Counted from the first letter of the stretch, positions 28,499 to 39,170 are shown. The stretch: 64,000 nt of DNA from Pseudomonas sp. GCEP-101 (GCF_025133575.1 NZ_CP104011.1:3294965-3358964), one strand, 5' to 3'. Program-made: numbers and translations. The notes: generated from the sequence alone by a model not told the origin.

Positions 28499-28519
28499 GC
28501 AAGCAGAAGCACTGCTTGC
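28499..28519. repeat. Hairpin and degenerate repeats between hom and thrC
   Basis: GCAAGCAG, AAGCA, CTGCTTGC form a perfect 8-bp stem. The whole gap 28472-28545 is made of degenerate copies of an AGCTGCAAGC-like unit in both orientations, a repeat style seen in Pseudomonas intergenic regions. No T-tract. Confidence 0.65.
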
Positions 28520-28563
28520 AGCTTGAGGCTTGAAGCTTGGGGCTCAAACCGAAGGTTTGATCT

Positions 28564-29973
28564 ATGCGTTACATCAGTACCCGCGGCCAGGCGCCCGCGC
28601 TGAACTTCGAAGACGTGCTGCTGGCTGGCCTGGCCAGCGACGGCGGCCTCTACGTGCCGGAAAACCTGCCGCGCTTCACCGTCGAAGAGATCGCCTCCTG
28701 GGCTGGCCTGCCGTACCACGAGTTGGCCTTCCGCGTGATGCGTCCGTTCGTGGCCGGCAGCATTTCCGACGCCGACTTCAAGAAGATCCTCGAAGAAACC
28801 TACGGCGTCTTCGCCCACAATGCCGTGGCGCCGCTGCGCCAGCTCAACGGCAACGAGTGGGTGCTGGAGCTGTTCCACGGCCCGACCCTGGCCTTCAAGG
28901 ACTTCGCCCTGCAGCTGCTCGGCCGCCTGCTCGATCACGTGCTGACCAAGCGCGGCGAGCGCGTGGTGATCATGGGCGCCACCTCCGGCGACACCGGCTC
29001 GGCCGCCATCGAAGGCTGCAAGGCCTGCGAGAACGTCGATATCTTCATCATGCACCCGCACAACCGTGTGTCCGAGGTGCAGCGCCGGCAGATGACCACC
29101 ATCCTCGGCGAGAACATCCACAACATCGCCATCGAAGGCAACTTCGACGACTGCCAGGAAATGGTCAAGGCCAGCTTCGCCGACCAGGGCTTCCTCAAGG
29201 GCACCCGTCTGGTGGCGGTGAACTCGATCAACTGGGCGCGGATCATGGCCCAGATCGTCTACTACTTCCACGCCGCCCTGCAGCTCGGTGCGCCGGCCCG
29301 TTCCGTTGCGTTCTCGGTGCCCACCGGTAACTTCGGCGATATCTTCGCCGGCTACCTGGCGCGCAACATGGGCCTGCCGGTCAGCCAGCTGATCGTCGCC
29401 ACCAACCGCAACGACATCCTGCACCGTTTCATGTCCGGCAACCGCTACGACAAGGACACCCTGCACGCGTCTCTGTCGCCGTCCATGGACATCATGGTGT
29501 CGTCCAACTTCGAGCGCCTGCTGTTCGACCTGCACGGCCGCAACGGCAAGGCCGTCGCCGAGCTGATGGACAACTTCAAGGCCACCGGCAAGCTGGCCGT
29601 CGAGGATGATCGCTGGACCGAAGCACGCCGCCTGTTCGACTCCCTGGCCGTGAGCGACGAAGAGACCTGCGAAACCATCGCCCAGGTCTTCGCCGAGTCC
29701 GGCGAGCTGCTGGACCCGCACACCGCCATCGGCGTGCGCGCCGCGCGCGAGTGCCGCCGCAGCCTGTCCGTCCCCATGGTCACCCTGGGTACCGCGCACC
29801 CGGTCAAGTTCCCCGAGGCCGTGGAGAAGGCCGGTATCGAGGCGGTTCCGGCCCTGCCGGCGCACCTCGCCGACCTGTTCCAGCGCGAAGAACGTTGCAC
29901 CGTCCTGGCGAATGAACTGGCCAAGGTCCAGGCCTTCGTCAGCGCCCATGGCAACCGTGGCAAGCCGCTCTAA
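28564..29973 (+). CDS. thrC: Threonine synthase
   Basis: A 469-residue PLP-dependent threonine synthase of the long, fungal/gammaproteobacterial type, converting O-phosphohomoserine to threonine. It begins MRYISTRGQAPALNFEDVLL; the PLP Lys is in HGPTLAFKDFALQLL, with the SxGxTGS-type phosphate loop in ATSGDTGSAAIEG and the PTGNFGDIFAGYLA pocket. It follows hom by 95 bp on the same strand and ends with a strong terminator, so hom-thrC form one threonine unit. Confidence 0.97.
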   Translation: MRYISTRGQAPALNFEDVLLAGLASDGGLYVPENLPRFTVEEIASWAGLPYHELAFRVMRPFVAGSISDADFKKILEETYGVFAHNAVAPLRQLNGNEWVLELFHGPTLAFKDFALQLLGRLLDHVLTKRGERVVIMGATSGDTGSAAIEGCKACENVDIFIMHPHNRVSEVQRRQMTTILGENIHNIAIEGNFDDCQEMVKASFADQGFLKGTRLVAVNSINWARIMAQIVYYFHAALQLGAPARSVAFSVPTGNFGDIFAGYLARNMGLPVSQLIVATNRNDILHRFMSGNRYDKDTLHASLSPSMDIMVSSNFERLLFDLHGRNGKAVAELMDNFKATGKLAVEDDRWTEARRLFDSLAVSDEETCETIAQVFAESGELLDPHTAIGVRAARECRRSLSVPMVTLGTAHPVKFPEAVEKAGIEAVPALPAHLADLFQREERCTVLANELAKVQAFVSAHGNRGKPL

Positions 29974-29991
29974 ACTGCGGATCGCCGTTCG

Positions 29992-30019
29992 AAAAAGCCC
30001 GCCACCTGGCGGGCTTTTT
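29992..30019 (+). terminator. Terminator of hom-thrC
   Basis: AAAAAGCCCGCC, ACCT, GGCGGGCTTTTT: seven GC pairs extended by A-T pairs, ending in T5. Confidence 0.92.
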
Positions 30020-30143
30020 CATGCCTGCGCGTGATGCCGTGACACATGTCGTCATGACCAACGGTACTGAAACCGGCGAACTTTATCGCCGAACGTGCGG
30101 TCTTCTTCTGCATGTTTTTCATTTCGCAACAAGGAGATACGAC

Positions 30144-30425
30144 ATGGACCGGCTGAGCGCCCTGCTGACCGAGACCTTCGCTCCCTACGTTTCCTCGCTG
30201 GGCCCGGCACGCCCCGACGGCGGCCGTATCCTGACCCTCACCAACGATGATGGAGACGTGGTTCTGCGGCGTGTCATCGAAGGCCAGCACCTGGCCGACC
30301 ATGAGCAGAGCGAGGAGGCGGTGCAGACCATTCGCCGCGACCTGCTGATCTCCGAGGGCCGCATGGAGGACGATGTGGTGTCCCAGTTGCGCCAGCGTGC
30401 GCAGGTGCTGAGTTACGGGACCTGA
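30144..30425 (+). CDS. DUF3509 domain protein
   Basis: A 93-residue soluble protein of the Pseudomonas-restricted DUF3509 family as I recall it: LTETFAPYVSSLGPARPDGG, LTLTNDDGDVVLRRVIEGQH and a terminal RDLLISEGRMEDD stretch. No TM segment, no cysteine, no catalytic motif. Function unknown. The start at 30144 follows CAAGGAGATACGAC, and the gene ends with its own terminator. Confidence 0.82.
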   Translation: MDRLSALLTETFAPYVSSLGPARPDGGRILTLTNDDGDVVLRRVIEGQHLADHEQSEEAVQTIRRDLLISEGRMEDDVVSQLRQRAQVLSYGT

Positions 30426-30438
30426 TCCGCCTGGCAAC

Positions 30439-30468
30439 GAAAACGCCGCCCCCTGGGGCGGCGTTTTT
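30439..30468 (+). terminator. Terminator of the DUF3509 gene
   Basis: AAACGCCGCCCC against GGGGCGGCGTTTTT, starting 14 bp after the stop codon. Confidence 0.88.
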
Positions 30469-30505
30469 CTTGGGTGGGCTGCAGCGGGGAGAATCGCAGG
30501 AACGT

Positions 30506-30586
30506 CTGTAGGAGCGAGCTTGCTCGCGAACCGTCCCGACGATGGTGCTGCAGGGAAAACCGTTCGCGAGCAAGCTCGCTCCTACG
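30506..30586. repeat. Inverted pair of REP elements (BIME-like)
   Basis: CTGTAGGAGCGAGCTTGCTC at 30506 and its near-perfect inverse starting CGTTCGCGAGCAAGCTCGCT at 30561, 28 bp apart, between converging transcripts (DUF3509 and livF). Together they could form a long cruciform or mRNA hairpin. Confidence 0.88.
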
Positions 30587-30606
30587 AAAAGCAGGGCTTG
30601 GCAAGG

Positions 30607-30635
30607 CAAAAAAAACGGCCCCGAAGGGCCGTTTT
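30607..30635 (-). terminator. Terminator of the livHMGF operon
   Basis: AAAACGGCCC, CGAA, GGGCCGTTTT; on the minus strand the stem is followed by a run of T (A-tract at 30608-30615). It lies 15 bp past the livF stop. Confidence 0.9.
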
Positions 30636-30650
30636 CATCGCCGCGACGGA

Positions 30651-31352
30651 TCAGCCGCCCAGGTACGCGTCGCGCACCTTGGGGTTCACCAGCAGGTTGG
30701 CGCCGGTGTCCTGCATGACGATGCGCCCGTTCTCCAGCACGTAGCCGCGGTCGGCGAGCTTGAGCGCCTGGTTGGCGTTCTGCTCGACGAGGAACACGGT
30801 CACGCCTTCCTGGCGCAGCTGTTCGACGATGTCGAAGATCTGCTGGATGATGATCGGCGCCAGGCCCAGCGACGGCTCGTCGAGCAGCAGCAGCTTGGGC
30901 TTGCTCATCAGCGCACGGCCGATGGCGAGCATCTGCTGTTCGCCGCCGGACATGGTGCCGCCGCGCTGGTTGAAGCGCTCCTTCAGGCGCGGGAAGAGCG
31001 CCAGGACCTTGTCCATCTGCTCCTGGTAGTCACCCTTGCTGGTGAAGAAGCCGCCCATGGCGAGGTTCTCCTCCACGGTCAGGCGGGCGAACACGCGACG
31101 GCCTTCCGGCACGACGGCGATGCTCTTGCGCATGATCACCGAGGATTCCTTGCCGACCAGCTCTTCGCCCATGTAGGTGATGCTGCCGGAGGCGGCACGC
31201 GGCGAGCCGCAGAGGGTCATCAGCAGGGTCGACTTGCCGGCGCCGTTGGCGCCGATCAGGGTGACGATCTCACCCTGCTGGACTTCCATGCTGACGTCGT
31301 GCAGCGCCTGGATCTTGCCGTAGAAGGTGGAAACCTTGTCGAACTTCAGCAT
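30651..31352 (-). CDS. livF: Branched-chain amino acid ABC transporter ATP-binding protein LivF/BraG
   Basis: A 233-residue ATPase subunit of the high-affinity Leu/Ile/Val transporter. Walker A IGANGAGKSTLL, signature MSGGEQQMLAIGRAL, Walker B KLLLLDEPSLGLAP, and the family C-terminus ANLLVNPKVRDAYLGG. Last gene of the livHMGF cluster, 3 bp after livG. In P. aeruginosa the orthologue is called braG. Confidence 0.95.
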   Translation of the reverse strand: MLKFDKVSTFYGKIQALHDVSMEVQQGEIVTLIGANGAGKSTLLMTLCGSPRAASGSITYMGEELVGKESSVIMRKSIAVVPEGRRVFARLTVEENLAMGGFFTSKGDYQEQMDKVLALFPRLKERFNQRGGTMSGGEQQMLAIGRALMSKPKLLLLDEPSLGLAPIIIQQIFDIVEQLRQEGVTVFLVEQNANQALKLADRGYVLENGRIVMQDTGANLLVNPKVRDAYLGG

Positions 31353-31355
31353 GAC

Positions 31356-32123
31356 TCAGGCCTCCCCCAGATAGGCTTTGATCACATCCGGGTTGCCGCG
31401 GATCTCTTCCGGGGTGCCGTCGGCCAGGGGCGTGCCCTGGTTGATCACGTAGATATGGTCGGAAATGCTCATCACCAGCTTCATGTCGTGCTCGATGAGC
31501 AGGACGGTGACGCCGTGTTCGGAGCGCAGCATGGCGATCAGCGCCTTGAGGTCCTCGGTTTCCCGCGGGTTCAGGCCGGCCGCCGGCTCGTCCAGCATCA
31601 GCAGCTGCGGGCGGGTCATCATGCAGCGGGCGATCTCCAGGCGACGCTGCTGGCCGTAGGCGAGGGTGCCCGCCGGGCGGTTGGCGATGTCCTTGAGGTT
31701 GACGATTTCCAGCCAGTGCGCGGCGTAGTCCAGGGCCTCGGCTTCCGCGCGGCGGAAGGCCGGGGTCTTGAGCAGGCCGGCAAGGAAGTTGGTGTTGATG
31801 TGCCGGTGTTGCGCCACCAGCAGGTTCTCCACCGCGGTCATCTCCTTGAACAGGCGCACGTTCTGGAAGGTCCGCACTACGCCCTTGTGGGCGATCTTGT
31901 GGCCCGGCAGGCCCTGGATGGGCTCGCCGCGCAGCAGGATCTCGCCACCGGTGGGGGCGTAGAAGCCGGTCAGGCAGTTGAACACGGTGGTCTTGCCGGC
32001 GCCGTTGGGGCCGATCATCGAGATCACCTGTTTCTCTTCGACCTTCAGGGCCACGTTGTTGACGGCCAGCAGCCCGCCGAAGCGCATGGTGAGGCCGGAT
32101 ACTTCAAGAATCGGTCGGCTCAT
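31356..32123 (-). CDS. livG: Branched-chain amino acid ABC transporter ATP-binding protein LivG/BraF
   Basis: A 255-residue ATPase subunit. Walker [20 protein letters not shown], signature near [14 protein letters not shown], Walker [18 protein letters not shown]-terminal [20 protein letters not shown] and KAYLGEA typical of LivG. Its start overlaps the livM stop by 4 bp (translational coupling). Confidence 0.95.
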   Translation of the reverse strand: MSRPILEVSGLTMRFGGLLAVNNVALKVEEKQVISMIGPNGAGKTTVFNCLTGFYAPTGGEILLRGEPIQGLPGHKIAHKGVVRTFQNVRLFKEMTAVENLLVAQHRHINTNFLAGLLKTPAFRRAEAEALDYAAHWLEIVNLKDIANRPAGTLAYGQQRRLEIARCMMTRPQLLMLDEPAAGLNPRETEDLKALIAMLRSEHGVTVLLIEHDMKLVMSISDHIYVINQGTPLADGTPEEIRGNPDVIKAYLGEA

Positions 32124-33372
32124 TTGCGCAACTCCAGGTGCGGGCGCTGCATGGGCAGAAGGCCCTGCGGACGCCAGATCATCATCAGCACCATGAGGGC
32201 GCCGAACATCAGCATGCGGTACTCGCTGAACTCACGCATCAGTTCGGGCAGCAGGATCATCACCACGGCGGCCAGGATGACGCCGAGCTGGGAACCCATG
32301 CCACCCAGCACCACGATGGCGAGGATGATGGCCGATTCGATGAAGGTGAACGACTCCGGCGTAACCAGGCCCTGGCGCGCGGCGAAGAAGCTGCCGGCGA
32401 AACCGGCGAAGCAGGCGCCAAGGGTGAAGGCCGAGAGCTTGATCAGCGTCGGGTTCAGGCCCAGCGCGCGGCAGGCAATCTCGTCTTCGCGCAGGGCTTC
32501 CCAGGCACGGCCCAGGGGCATGCGCAGCAGGCGGTTGATCACGAACAGCACCAGCAGCACCAGCAGCAGCGCGACCAGGTAGAGGAACACGACCTTGTAG
32601 TTCGAGTTGTAGGCGATGCCGAAGAACTCGTGGAAGGTCTGCATGCCCTCGGGGGCGCGGCGCTCGAAGGTGAGGCCGAACAGGGTCGGCTTCTCGATGT
32701 TGCTGATGCCGTTGGGGCCGCCGGTGAGCCAGGTCATGTTGCGCAGCAGGATGCGGATGATCTCGCCAAAGCCCAGGGTCACGATGGCGAGGTAGTCACC
32801 GCGCAATCGGAGCACCGGGAAGCCGAGGATGAAGCCGAAGAACGCGGCCATCAGGCCGGCGATCGGCAGGCATACCCAGAAGCCCAGGCCGTAGTAGTGC
32901 GACAGCAGCGCGTAGCTGTAGGCGCCCACGGCGTAGAAGCCGACGTAGCCCAGGTCGAGCAGGCCCGCCAGGCCCACCACGATGTTCAGGCCAAGGCCCA
33001 GCAGCACGTAGATCAGGATCAGGGTGGCGATGTCCACCGCACCGCGCGAGCCGAAGAACGGCCAGGCGAGGGCGATGAGGATCAGCACCATGATGATCTT
33101 GCGTTGCACGGAGGCGTGCGTCAGGCGTTCGGCCAGCCTGGTGTGCGGGTGCGACAGCGCCTGTTTCACGCTGCCGCCGAAGGCGAAGCGATCACGCACC
33201 AGTTGCCAGACGAACATCAGCACGGCGCAGGCGGCGATGGTCCACAGGCGCGCGGGGCTGACGTTCTCCAGTTGCAGGCCGATGCCGATCACGCTGAGCT
33301 TCACGCCCAGCACCGGATAGGCGACGGCCATCACCAGCAGGGCGCTGAAGAATGCGGTCTTGAGTTTCTGGC

Positions 33373-33376
<4 letters not shown>
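32120..33376 (-). CDS. livM: Branched-chain amino acid ABC transporter permease LivM/BraE
   Basis: A 418-residue membrane subunit. It starts [20 protein letters not shown] and has a longer N-terminal part (residues 1-90, DUF3382-like) before the core permease, whose conserved region includes [20 protein letters not shown] and the EAA-like loop [20 protein letters not shown]. Overlaps livH and livG by 4 bp on each side. Confidence 0.95.
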
Positions 33377-34296
<920 letters not shown>

Positions 34297-34366
34297 TACC
34301 TAACTCCTCGGGCGTCGCGTGAAGCGGCGCTTGTGGCGCGACGGACCCCCGGAATACTCGGATAAA

Positions 34367-34396
34367 CAAAGCCCACTGCGGCTGCAGTGGGCTTTG
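34367..34396 (-). terminator. Hairpin terminator/attenuator between braC and livH
   Basis: CAAAGCCCACTG, CGGCTG loop region, CAGTGGGCTTTG: a perfect 12-bp stem 16 bp after the braC stop. Partial termination here would give more binding protein than membrane subunits, as described for bra operons (from memory). Confidence 0.75.
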
Positions 34397-34412
34397 TGTG
34401 TCGGCGGGTGGC

Positions 34413-35534
34413 TTACTTGGCTTCGGTCTTGGTGCCGTCCTTGTGCCACTGGTAGATCACGAAGTTGAAGTTCTTCAGGTCGCCCTTCTCGTCGAAGGCC
34501 AGGGTACCGGTCGGGGTCTCGAAGTTGTTGGCGCGCAGCGCCGCTGCCACTTTGTCGGTGTCTTCGCTGCCGGCTTTCTTGATGCCTTCGGCGATGACCT
34601 GGACGGCCGCGTAGGCCGGGAACACGAACGGACCGCTCGGGTCTTCGTTCTTGGCCTTGAAGGCGTCAACCAGGGCCTGGTTCTTCGGATCCTGGTCGAA
34701 GGACTTCGGCAGGGTCACGTAGAGGCCTTCGGAAGCCGGGCCGGCGATGGCGGAGATTTCCTTGTTGCCGACGCCTTCGGGGCCCATGAAGCCGACTTTC
34801 AGGCCCTTCTCGGCAGCCTGGCGCAGGATCAGGCCCAGCTCCGGGTGGTAGCCGCCGTAGTAGACGAAGTCGACCTTGGCTTGCTTGAGCTTGGCGATCA
34901 TCGCGGAGAAGTCCTTGTCGCCGGCGTTGATGCCTTCGAACAGGGCGACCTTGATGCCAGCGTCTTCCAGGGTCTTCTTCACGGCAGTGGCGATGCCTTC
35001 GCCGTACTGCTGCTTGTCGTGGATCACGGCCACGGTCTTGGGCTTGATGTGCTCGGCGATGAACTTGCCGGCGGTCGGGCCCTGCAGGCTGTCCAGGCCG
35101 ATGGTGCGGAAGATCAGCTTGTAGCCGCGGGAGGTGATGTCCGGGCTGGTGGACGCGGCGGTGATCATCATCACGCCTTCGTCTTCGTAGATGTCCGAAG
35201 CCGGTTGAGTGGAGCTGGAGCACAGGTGGCCAACGACGAACTTGACGCCATCGTTGACGATCTTGTTGGCAACGGCCACGGCTTGTTTCGGGTCGCACGC
35301 GTCGTCGTAGACCACGCCTTCGAGTTGCTTGCCGTCGACGCCGCCGGCCTTGTTGATCTGCTCAATGGCCATTTTCGCGCCAATGAACTGCATCTCCCCA
35401 TACTGGGCGACTGCGCCGGTCACCGGGCCGGCCAGAGCGATCTTGATGGTGTCGGCGGCCATGGAGAAACTGGCAACGCCGGCCAGAGCCATGGCGGTGA
35501 ACAGCTGGGAAAGACGCTGAGTACCCTTTTTCAT
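34413..35534 (-). CDS. braC: Branched-chain amino acid-binding periplasmic protein BraC
   Basis: A 373-residue LivK/LivJ-type binding protein with a signal peptide (MKKGTQRLSQLFTAMALAGV, cleaved after SMA). The mature protein starts ADTIKIALAGPVTGAVAQYG and contains VYDDACDPKQAVAVANKIVN and the disulfide region VVGHLCSSSTQPASDIYED. It delivers Leu, Ile, Val (and Ala/Thr in P. aeruginosa BraC) to LivHMGF. Its leader on the minus strand is A-rich (35545-35567), a possible Crc/Hfq site. A longer frame to 35747 is not used. Confidence 0.95.
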   Translation of the reverse strand: MKKGTQRLSQLFTAMALAGVASFSMAADTIKIALAGPVTGAVAQYGEMQFIGAKMAIEQINKAGGVDGKQLEGVVYDDACDPKQAVAVANKIVNDGVKFVVGHLCSSSTQPASDIYEDEGVMMITAASTSPDITSRGYKLIFRTIGLDSLQGPTAGKFIAEHIKPKTVAVIHDKQQYGEGIATAVKKTLEDAGIKVALFEGINAGDKDFSAMIAKLKQAKVDFVYYGGYHPELGLILRQAAEKGLKVGFMGPEGVGNKEISAIAGPASEGLYVTLPKSFDQDPKNQALVDAFKAKNEDPSGPFVFPAYAAVQVIAEGIKKAGSEDTDKVAAALRANNFETPTGTLAFDEKGDLKNFNFVIYQWHKDGTKTEAK

Positions 35535-35842
35535 AGTGCTCCACTCTTCTTGTGTTTTCGTTTTTGTAGTCCTGGTTGCCAAAGGCTTCAGGACCGGGAT
35601 TGCCCCGGACAGACCCACCGGCAACTGTACCGGTACAGTGTAGAGTGCCGCCTGACCGCTTGAAAAGCGGGGGGCGGGCAGCCAAGGGTGGGCATGTCGC
35701 AAGATTGACACAAACGTACAGAAAAACGGCGCTGTATGACTTCTCACTCTGGGTTTTCCGTACCCCGTGAAAACGCCGTCCGAACCTTGCCTGGCGCGGC
35801 CCCGGCGCTATCATGGCGCCGTTCGTTTACCAGGTGAGATCC
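35535..35842. other. Divergent intergenic region braC / DUF2288, 308 bp
   Basis: Holds the braC promoter and an A-rich leader on the minus strand and the promoter of the DUF2288 gene on the plus strand. I see no further ORF, REP or long palindrome. Confidence 0.6.
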
Positions 35843-36160
35843 ATGACTGAACAAGCTAGCACCCTCTATGCCAAGTTGCTTGGCGAAACCGCGAAGATTT
35901 CCTGGCAGGAGCTCGCCCCCTTCTTCGCCCGCGGCAACCTGCTCCAGGTGGCCGGCACCGCCGATCTGGTGGAAGTCGCGATGGGCGTGGCCGAGGACGA
36001 CAAGGCGAAGGTCGCCGCGTGGCTGACCAGTGGTGATCTGTGCAAGGTCGACGAAACCCGGGCGGCGGACTTCCACGCCCGCGACCCGGAACTCTGGGCG
36101 GTGGTGATCGCCCCCTGGGTGCTGGTGCAAGAAAGAGTTCGAAAAGAGTCGCTGCACTGA
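35843..36160 (+). CDS. DUF2288 domain protein
   Basis: A 105-residue soluble protein of the DUF2288 family, which is widespread in Pseudomonas and cyanobacteria. Conserved pattern: LLGETAKISWQELAPFFARG, LLQVAGTADLVEVAMGVAED and WLTSGDLCKVDETRAADFHA. No known function. The ATG at 35843 follows CAGGTGAGATCC. Followed by another small gene 68 bp on. Confidence 0.85.
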   Translation: MTEQASTLYAKLLGETAKISWQELAPFFARGNLLQVAGTADLVEVAMGVAEDDKAKVAAWLTSGDLCKVDETRAADFHARDPELWAVVIAPWVLVQERVRKESLH

Positions 36161-36228
36161 CCTTGGGCGATTTCTTATTTGAAAAGGCCGACTAGACTGT
36201 CGGAAAATTCCATCGAAGGAGATTCGCC

Positions 36229-36594
36229 ATGTTTGAACCGGGCCATCTGCATCTTCAGTCCCTGCCGGGTCTGGGACAGCAGGAGATCGATGCTCACATC
36301 AACTACGAAGTCCGCCGGGATGCGGAAAAAGGCATGCTCGTCCACTTCATCATGAAGGGCGAGATCGACGGTAATTCCTTCACTGAAGAGTGGGACATGC
36401 CCAAGGAACAGGCCTTCAACTTTGCCAGCGATGCCACCCGCATCGCGCAGAAACATGGCCTGCATCCGCGCTTCGGCTCCATGGTGCGCAACCACAAGGA
36501 ATACGACGCGATGTTCGAGGACATCCGTCAGAAGCTCGGCACCCATCCGGGCGACCCGATCGACCTGGACAAGGTGATCCACGGCGACTCGTAA
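36229..36594 (+). CDS. DUF5064-like small protein
   Basis: A 121-residue soluble protein starting MFEPGHLHLQSLPGLGQQEI with an alternating beta-strand pattern (INYEVRRDAEKGMLVHFIMK) and a C-terminal helix; I recall it as the DUF5064 family of Pseudomonas. No catalytic motif. GAAGGAGATTCGCC precedes the start and a perfect terminator follows. Function unknown. Confidence 0.78.
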   Translation: MFEPGHLHLQSLPGLGQQEIDAHINYEVRRDAEKGMLVHFIMKGEIDGNSFTEEWDMPKEQAFNFASDATRIAQKHGLHPRFGSMVRNHKEYDAMFEDIRQKLGTHPGDPIDLDKVIHGDS

Positions 36595-36608
36595 CGTCCG
36601 AATCCAAT

Positions 36609-36637
36609 AAAAAGCCCGGCCAAGTGCCGGGCTTTTT
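36609..36637 (+). terminator. Terminator of the DUF5064 gene
   Basis: AAAAAGCCCGGC, CAAGT, GCCGGGCTTTTT, 14 bp after the stop. Confidence 0.92.
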
Positions 36638-36665
36638 GTTGCCGGTGATATCGCGGTGCCGCCCT

Positions 36666-36747
36666 GTGTAGGAGCGAGCCTGCTCGCGAACGGAGTCATC
36701 GGCTGGCTGATCGCCGATGCGGTTCGCGAGCAAGCTCGCTCCTACAG
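36666..36747. repeat. Inverted pair of REP elements (BIME-like)
   Basis: GTGTAGGAGCGAGCCTGCTC at 36666 and the inverse GGTTCGCGAGCAAGCTCGCT at 36721, 28 bp apart, between converging transcripts. Spacing equals that of the pair at 30506. Confidence 0.88.
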
Positions 36748-36760
36748 GGACGGATGCCGG

Positions 36761-37531
36761 CTAGTGACTCACCCAGCGCTGCCGCGCCCAGGCGCTGAGG
36801 CTGTCGACGCACAGCACCAGCAGCAGCATGGCAATGATCACCGTGGCCGCCTGGGCCTGCTGGAACAGACTGAGGCTGAAGTACAGCATCTGCCCCAGGC
36901 CGCCGGCGCCGACGAAGCCGAGCACGCTGGCCATGCGGATGTTGTTCTCCCAGCGGTAGAGGATGTACGCCACCAGTTGCGGCCAGACCGCCGGCAGAGT
37001 GCCGTAGGCGAAGGCGGCAACGCGCCCGCCACCGGCCAGGCGCACGGCTTCGGCGGGGGCGGTCGGGGTGTTTTCCAGCGCCTCGGCGAACAGCCGTCCG
37101 AGCACGCCACCGGTATGCAGCGCCAGGGCCAGCGTGCCGGCGTTCGGGCCAAGGCCGGCGGCCAGTACCATCAGCGCGCCCCACACCAGCTCCGGCACCG
37201 CGCGCAGGGCGTTGAGCAGCAGCCGCGACAGGCTCTGTGCGATGCGCCCGAAGCGGCCTGCCGCCGGCAGCGCGATGAGCATGCCCAGCAGCGCCGCGAG
37301 CAGGGTGCCCATGGCCGACATCGCCAGGGTTTCCAGGGCGCCGCGGCCGACCGCTGCGAGGTGGGTTGCGCTCAGGTCCGGCGAGAGGAAGTCGCGGCCG
37401 TAGTCGAGCATCTGGCCCAGGCCCCGGGCATCGAACAAGCCGCCGGTGTCCATCTCCAGATAGGCGAAGGACGCGCCGACGGCGAGCAGGATCAGCAGCA
37501 GCCAGCCCAGGCTGCGCACAAGGCCGGTCAT
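36761..37531 (-). CDS. phnE: PhnE-type ABC transporter permease (second)
   Basis: A 256-residue permease of the phosphonate/oxyanion ABC family. About six TM helices; the C-terminal coupling region has AAFAYGTLPAVWPQLVAYIL and [20 protein letters not shown], the PhnE signature. Its start overlaps the stop of the preceding permease gene by 4 bp. The two PhnE-like proteins presumably form a heterodimeric channel. Last gene of the four-gene unit. Confidence 0.88.
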   Translation of the reverse strand: MTGLVRSLGWLLLILLAVGASFAYLEMDTGGLFDARGLGQMLDYGRDFLSPDLSATHLAAVGRGALETLAMSAMGTLLAALLGMLIALPAAGRFGRIAQSLSRLLLNALRAVPELVWGALMVLAAGLGPNAGTLALALHTGGVLGRLFAEALENTPTAPAEAVRLAGGGRVAAFAYGTLPAVWPQLVAYILYRWENNIRMASVLGFVGAGGLGQMLYFSLSLFQQAQAATVIIAMLLLVLCVDSLSAWARQRWVSH

Positions 37532-38370
37532 TCGAGCCTCCCGCGCAGGAAGCGGCTGAGCAGGTCGGCGCCCAGCACCAGGACCAGGAAGGTCAGCAGG
37601 ATGCTCGCCACCTCGCCGCCGGCGAACATGCGCAGCGACAGGTCGATCTGCTGGCCGAGACCGCCGGCGCCGACGAAGCCCATCACCACCGAGGCGCGGA
37701 TCGCGCATTCCCAGCGGTAGACGGTGTAGGAAATCAGTTCCGCCGCCGCCGAGGGCAGCACGCCGTAGGCGAAAGCCTGCAGCCGCGAACTGCCACCCAG
37801 CAGCAGGGCACGGGTCGGGCGCGGGTCCACCGATTCGAAGATTTCCGCGTAGACCTTGCCGAGCATGCCGCCGTAGGTGATGGCGATGGCCAGCACGCCG
37901 GCGGTGGGGCCCAGGCCCACGGCGCGGACGAACAGCAGCGCCCAGACGATTTCCGGCACGCTGCGCAGTACGATCAGCAGGCCGCGCACCGGCCAGCGCA
38001 GCGCACGTGCCCACCAGGCCGGCAGGCCGCCGCGGGGCAGGGCGGAGATCGACAGCGCGCGGGTCGCCAGCAGCGCGGCGGGGAATGCGATCAGCCAGGC
38101 CAGCGCCATGCCGGCGGTGGCGATGGCGAGCGTTTCCAACGTGGCGCGGCCGAGCAGGGTGAGGAATTCCCCGTCATGGGCCGGCGGCCAGAAACCGCCG
38201 AGGAAGTTGGCCATGGTCCGCGCGTTGTCGCCGCTGAAGAGGCCGGCGATATCCAGCTCGGACAGGCGCAGCCCCGGCCACAGCAAGGCCAGGGCGAGCA
38301 GGGTGAGCAGCAGGCGCGGCAGCGCCGCCGGATCGCGGGGCGGGCTTTGCGGGAGGGCGGGATTCAGCAT
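37528..38370 (-). CDS. phnE: PhnE-type ABC transporter permease (first)
   Basis: A 280-residue PhnE-like permease with the same signature as its neighbour ([40 protein letters not shown]). It starts [14 protein letters not shown] with one helix around residue 20, and the start overlaps the phnC stop by 7 bp. Paralogous to the following permease but clearly diverged, so not a recent duplication. Confidence 0.88.
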   Translation of the reverse strand: MLNPALPQSPPRDPAALPRLLLTLLALALLWPGLRLSELDIAGLFSGDNARTMANFLGGFWPPAHDGEFLTLLGRATLETLAIATAGMALAWLIAFPAALLATRALSISALPRGGLPAWWARALRWPVRGLLIVLRSVPEIVWALLFVRAVGLGPTAGVLAIAITYGGMLGKVYAEIFESVDPRPTRALLLGGSSRLQAFAYGVLPSAAAELISYTVYRWECAIRASVVMGFVGAGGLGQQIDLSLRMFAGGEVASILLTFLVLVLGADLLSRFLRGRLE

Positions 38371-39170
38371 CGCGGAATCTGCACCACCACGGGTTTGCCC
38401 ACCGGCGAGGCAGCTTCCTGCTGGCCGAGCTGCTCGTTGGCGTAGAGGGCGCGCAGGTCCTCGGGCGTGACGTTTTCCGCCGGCTTGTCGAAGGCGATGC
38501 GGCCTTCGCGCACGCCGACGATGCGCGGGAAGTGTTCCAGCGCCAGTTCCACCGCATGCAGGCTGGCGAGCAGCGTTACGCCACGGTTCTGCGCCTCGCG
38601 GGTGAGCACGCCGAGGGTGTGGCCGGCGAGCACCGGGTCCATGGCCGAGACGGGTTCGTCTGCCAGCAAGACTTCGGCCTGCTGGTAAAGCGCGCGGGCA
38701 ATGCCGACGCGTTGCAGTTGGCCGCCGGAGAGCTGGTCGCAACGTTCGAAGAGCTTGTCGGCGAGGTCCAGGCGCTGCAGCTCGCTGCGGGCGCCGGCGC
38801 TGTCGACGGGGTAGAGCAGGCTGGCCAGGCTTTTCCACAGCGGCCAGTGGCCGAGGCGGCCGGCGAGCACGGCGGTGACCACGCGCTGGCGCGGTGGCAG
38901 CGGCGGCGCCTGGTGCACCAGGGCGATGCGCGAGCGCAGGCGCTGGCGTGCCGAGCCGCTCAGCGCCCAGGGTTGGGAACCGAGCAGGTCGACGCGGCCG
39001 GCGGTGGGCTTCAGGGCGGTGGCGAGGATGCGCAGCAGGGTGGTCTTGCCGGCGCCGGACGGGCCGATGATCGCCACCCGTTCGCCGGCGGCGACGCTGA
39101 GGTCGATGCCGACGAGCGAGCGCTGGCCGTTGGCGTGGATGTGCTCCACGCCGGTCAGTGTCAGGGTCAC
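38364..39170 (-). CDS. phnC: PhnC-type ABC transporter ATP-binding protein
   Basis: A 268-residue ATPase. Walker [17 protein letters not shown], signature [20 protein letters not shown], Walker [19 protein letters not shown], followed by the H-loop [12 protein letters not shown]. The overall layout is PhnC-like. Overlaps phnD-like stop by 4 bp. Confidence 0.9.
   Translation of the reverse strand: MTLTLTGVEHIHANGQRSLVGIDLSVAAGERVAIIGPSGAGKTTLLRILATALKPTAGRVDLLGSQPWALSGSARQRLRSRIALVHQAPPLPPRQRVVTAVLAGRLGHWPLWKSLASLLYPVDSAGARSELQRLDLADKLFERCDQLSGGQLQRVGIARALYQQAEVLLADEPVSAMDPVLAGHTLGVLTREAQNRGVTLLASLHAVELALEHFPRIVGVREGRIAFDKPAENVTPEDLRALYANEQLGQQEAASPVGKPVVVQIPRC

Noticed and set aside
30506..30586. 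CRISPR-like repeats
   Set aside because: Only two inverted copies per site, no direct spaced array, no cas genes; these are REP elements.
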